Assembly: GCA_965203265.1 (NCBI GenBank)
Contig: CBDBBV010000002.1
Coordinates: 620,001-684,000, forward strand
Source: JAHRAW01 sp965203265
GTDB taxonomy: Bacteria > Pseudomonadota > Gammaproteobacteria > Arenicellales > Poriferihabitantaceae
DNA: 64,000 bases
Direction of reading: 5' to 3'
Notes under the pieces: generated by a model
Told to the model about the DNA's origin: nothing
Database searches by the model: none
Seen by the model: only the letters and a program-made list of their open reading frames with translations
Made by a program: the position numbers and the translations under genes
Shown: positions 63,583 to 64,000 of the stretch, piece by piece
Layout of the letters: each line of letters starts with the position of its first letter
How positions within the stretch are numbered: the first letter of the stretch is position 1

Positions 63583-64000
63583 ATGTCCGCGCCCACTACG
63601 GCAGATTCCCCCGATCGCCCGAATTCGGTCGCGGTGATCCGCTATTTCAAGCGACTGCAGACGCGCCTCTGCCGGCAGTTGGAAGAACTCGAGCCGGCAA
63701 CGAACTTTGTCGAGGACATCTGGCGCCACGAACGCGGTGGCGGCGGCAGTACCAGAGTGATCGAGCAGGGGAAGTTGTTCGAGAAGGGCGGCGTGAATTT
63801 CTCATCTGTACGCGGCGGCGTCCTACCGGCATCCGCCGCCGCCGAGCGCGACGCCAACATCGCCGGCAAGCCGTTCGAAGCCGCCGGAGTTTCGCTGGTG
63901 CTGCATCCGCTCAATCCATTTGTGCCGTGCTGCCATCTGAATGTGAGATTCTTCCTAGTCGATCCCGACGGCGCACAACCGATCTGGTGGTTCGGCGGCG
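63583..64000 (+). CDS. hemF: Oxygen-dependent coproporphyrinogen III oxidase (5' part)
   Basis: The first 139 residues of HemF, which decarboxylates coproporphyrinogen III to protoporphyrinogen IX with oxygen in haem synthesis. FVEDIWRHERGGGGSTRVI, FEKGGVNFSSVRG, PFEAAGVSLVLHPLNPFVP and WWFGG align with E. coli HemF at the same positions. ATG 63583 is used; GTG 63574 is in frame. The gene runs off the right edge. Confidence 0.95.
   Translation, partial: MSAPTTADSPDRPNSVAVIRYFKRLQTRLCRQLEELEPATNFVEDIWRHERGGGGSTRVIEQGKLFEKGGVNFSSVRGGVLPASAAAERDANIAGKPFEAAGVSLVLHPLNPFVPCCHLNVRFFLVDPDGAQPIWWFGG

Overview
The window is GC-rich, densely coded DNA that reads as a chromosome segment of a marine-type gammaproteobacterium. 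The evidence is the block gyrA-pheA-tyrA-aroA-cmk-rpsA-ihfB-lapA-lapB, the hfq-hflX pair, a CsiV-family gene beside a gammaproteobacterial-type methylthioinosine phosphorylase, and a PilI/PilJ/ChpA-like chemosensory set. A trimethylamine monooxygenase beside a TMAO demethylase points to life in sea water or with a marine host. The species cannot be named from this sequence. I saw no tRNA, rRNA, CRISPR array, prophage or insertion sequence.

Layout. 0-7.4 kb: the 3' end of clpA, a small encapsulated-ferritin homologue without an encapsulin gene, and a five-component oligopeptide-type ABC importer (binding protein, two permeases, one fused double ATPase). 7.4-15.4 kb: an MFS transporter divergent from a tightly overlapped prpE-gshB-5-oxoprolinase operon. 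15.4-22.8 kb: dapD, then miaA separated from hfq-hflX by a sodium:solute symporter with its DUF4212 partner and two small genes. 23-38.4 kb: the gyrA/aromatic/ribosomal S1/IHF/LapAB supra-operon running into LPS sugar genes (ugd, rfaE1, rfaD, a degenerate rmlA-like gene) and a thioinosine phosphorylase. 38.4-47.8 kb, minus strand: CsiV, a large autotransporter with a 29-base G/C homopolymer just upstream of its start, and the very large NAD-glutamate dehydrogenase. 47.9-52.2 kb: tdm and tmm, which together can turn trimethylamine into dimethylamine and formaldehyde, plus a small coiled-coil membrane protein. 52.4-57 kb: a stripped chemosensory cluster (CheW/PilI-like, PilJ-like, CheA/ChpA-like lacking its phospho-histidine) joined to an inositol-monophosphatase-like gene. 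57-64 kb: tkt-gap-pgk, terC on the opposite strand, then purE, tsaC and the start of hemF.

Two themes stand out. First, several proteins keep their family fold but have lost key catalytic motifs while their frames stay open: the RmlA-like protein, the CheA-like protein and, more mildly, its receptor. Second, short perfect tandem duplications of 8-22 bp sit at many gene junctions, and one long homopolymer sits in a position suited to phase variation.
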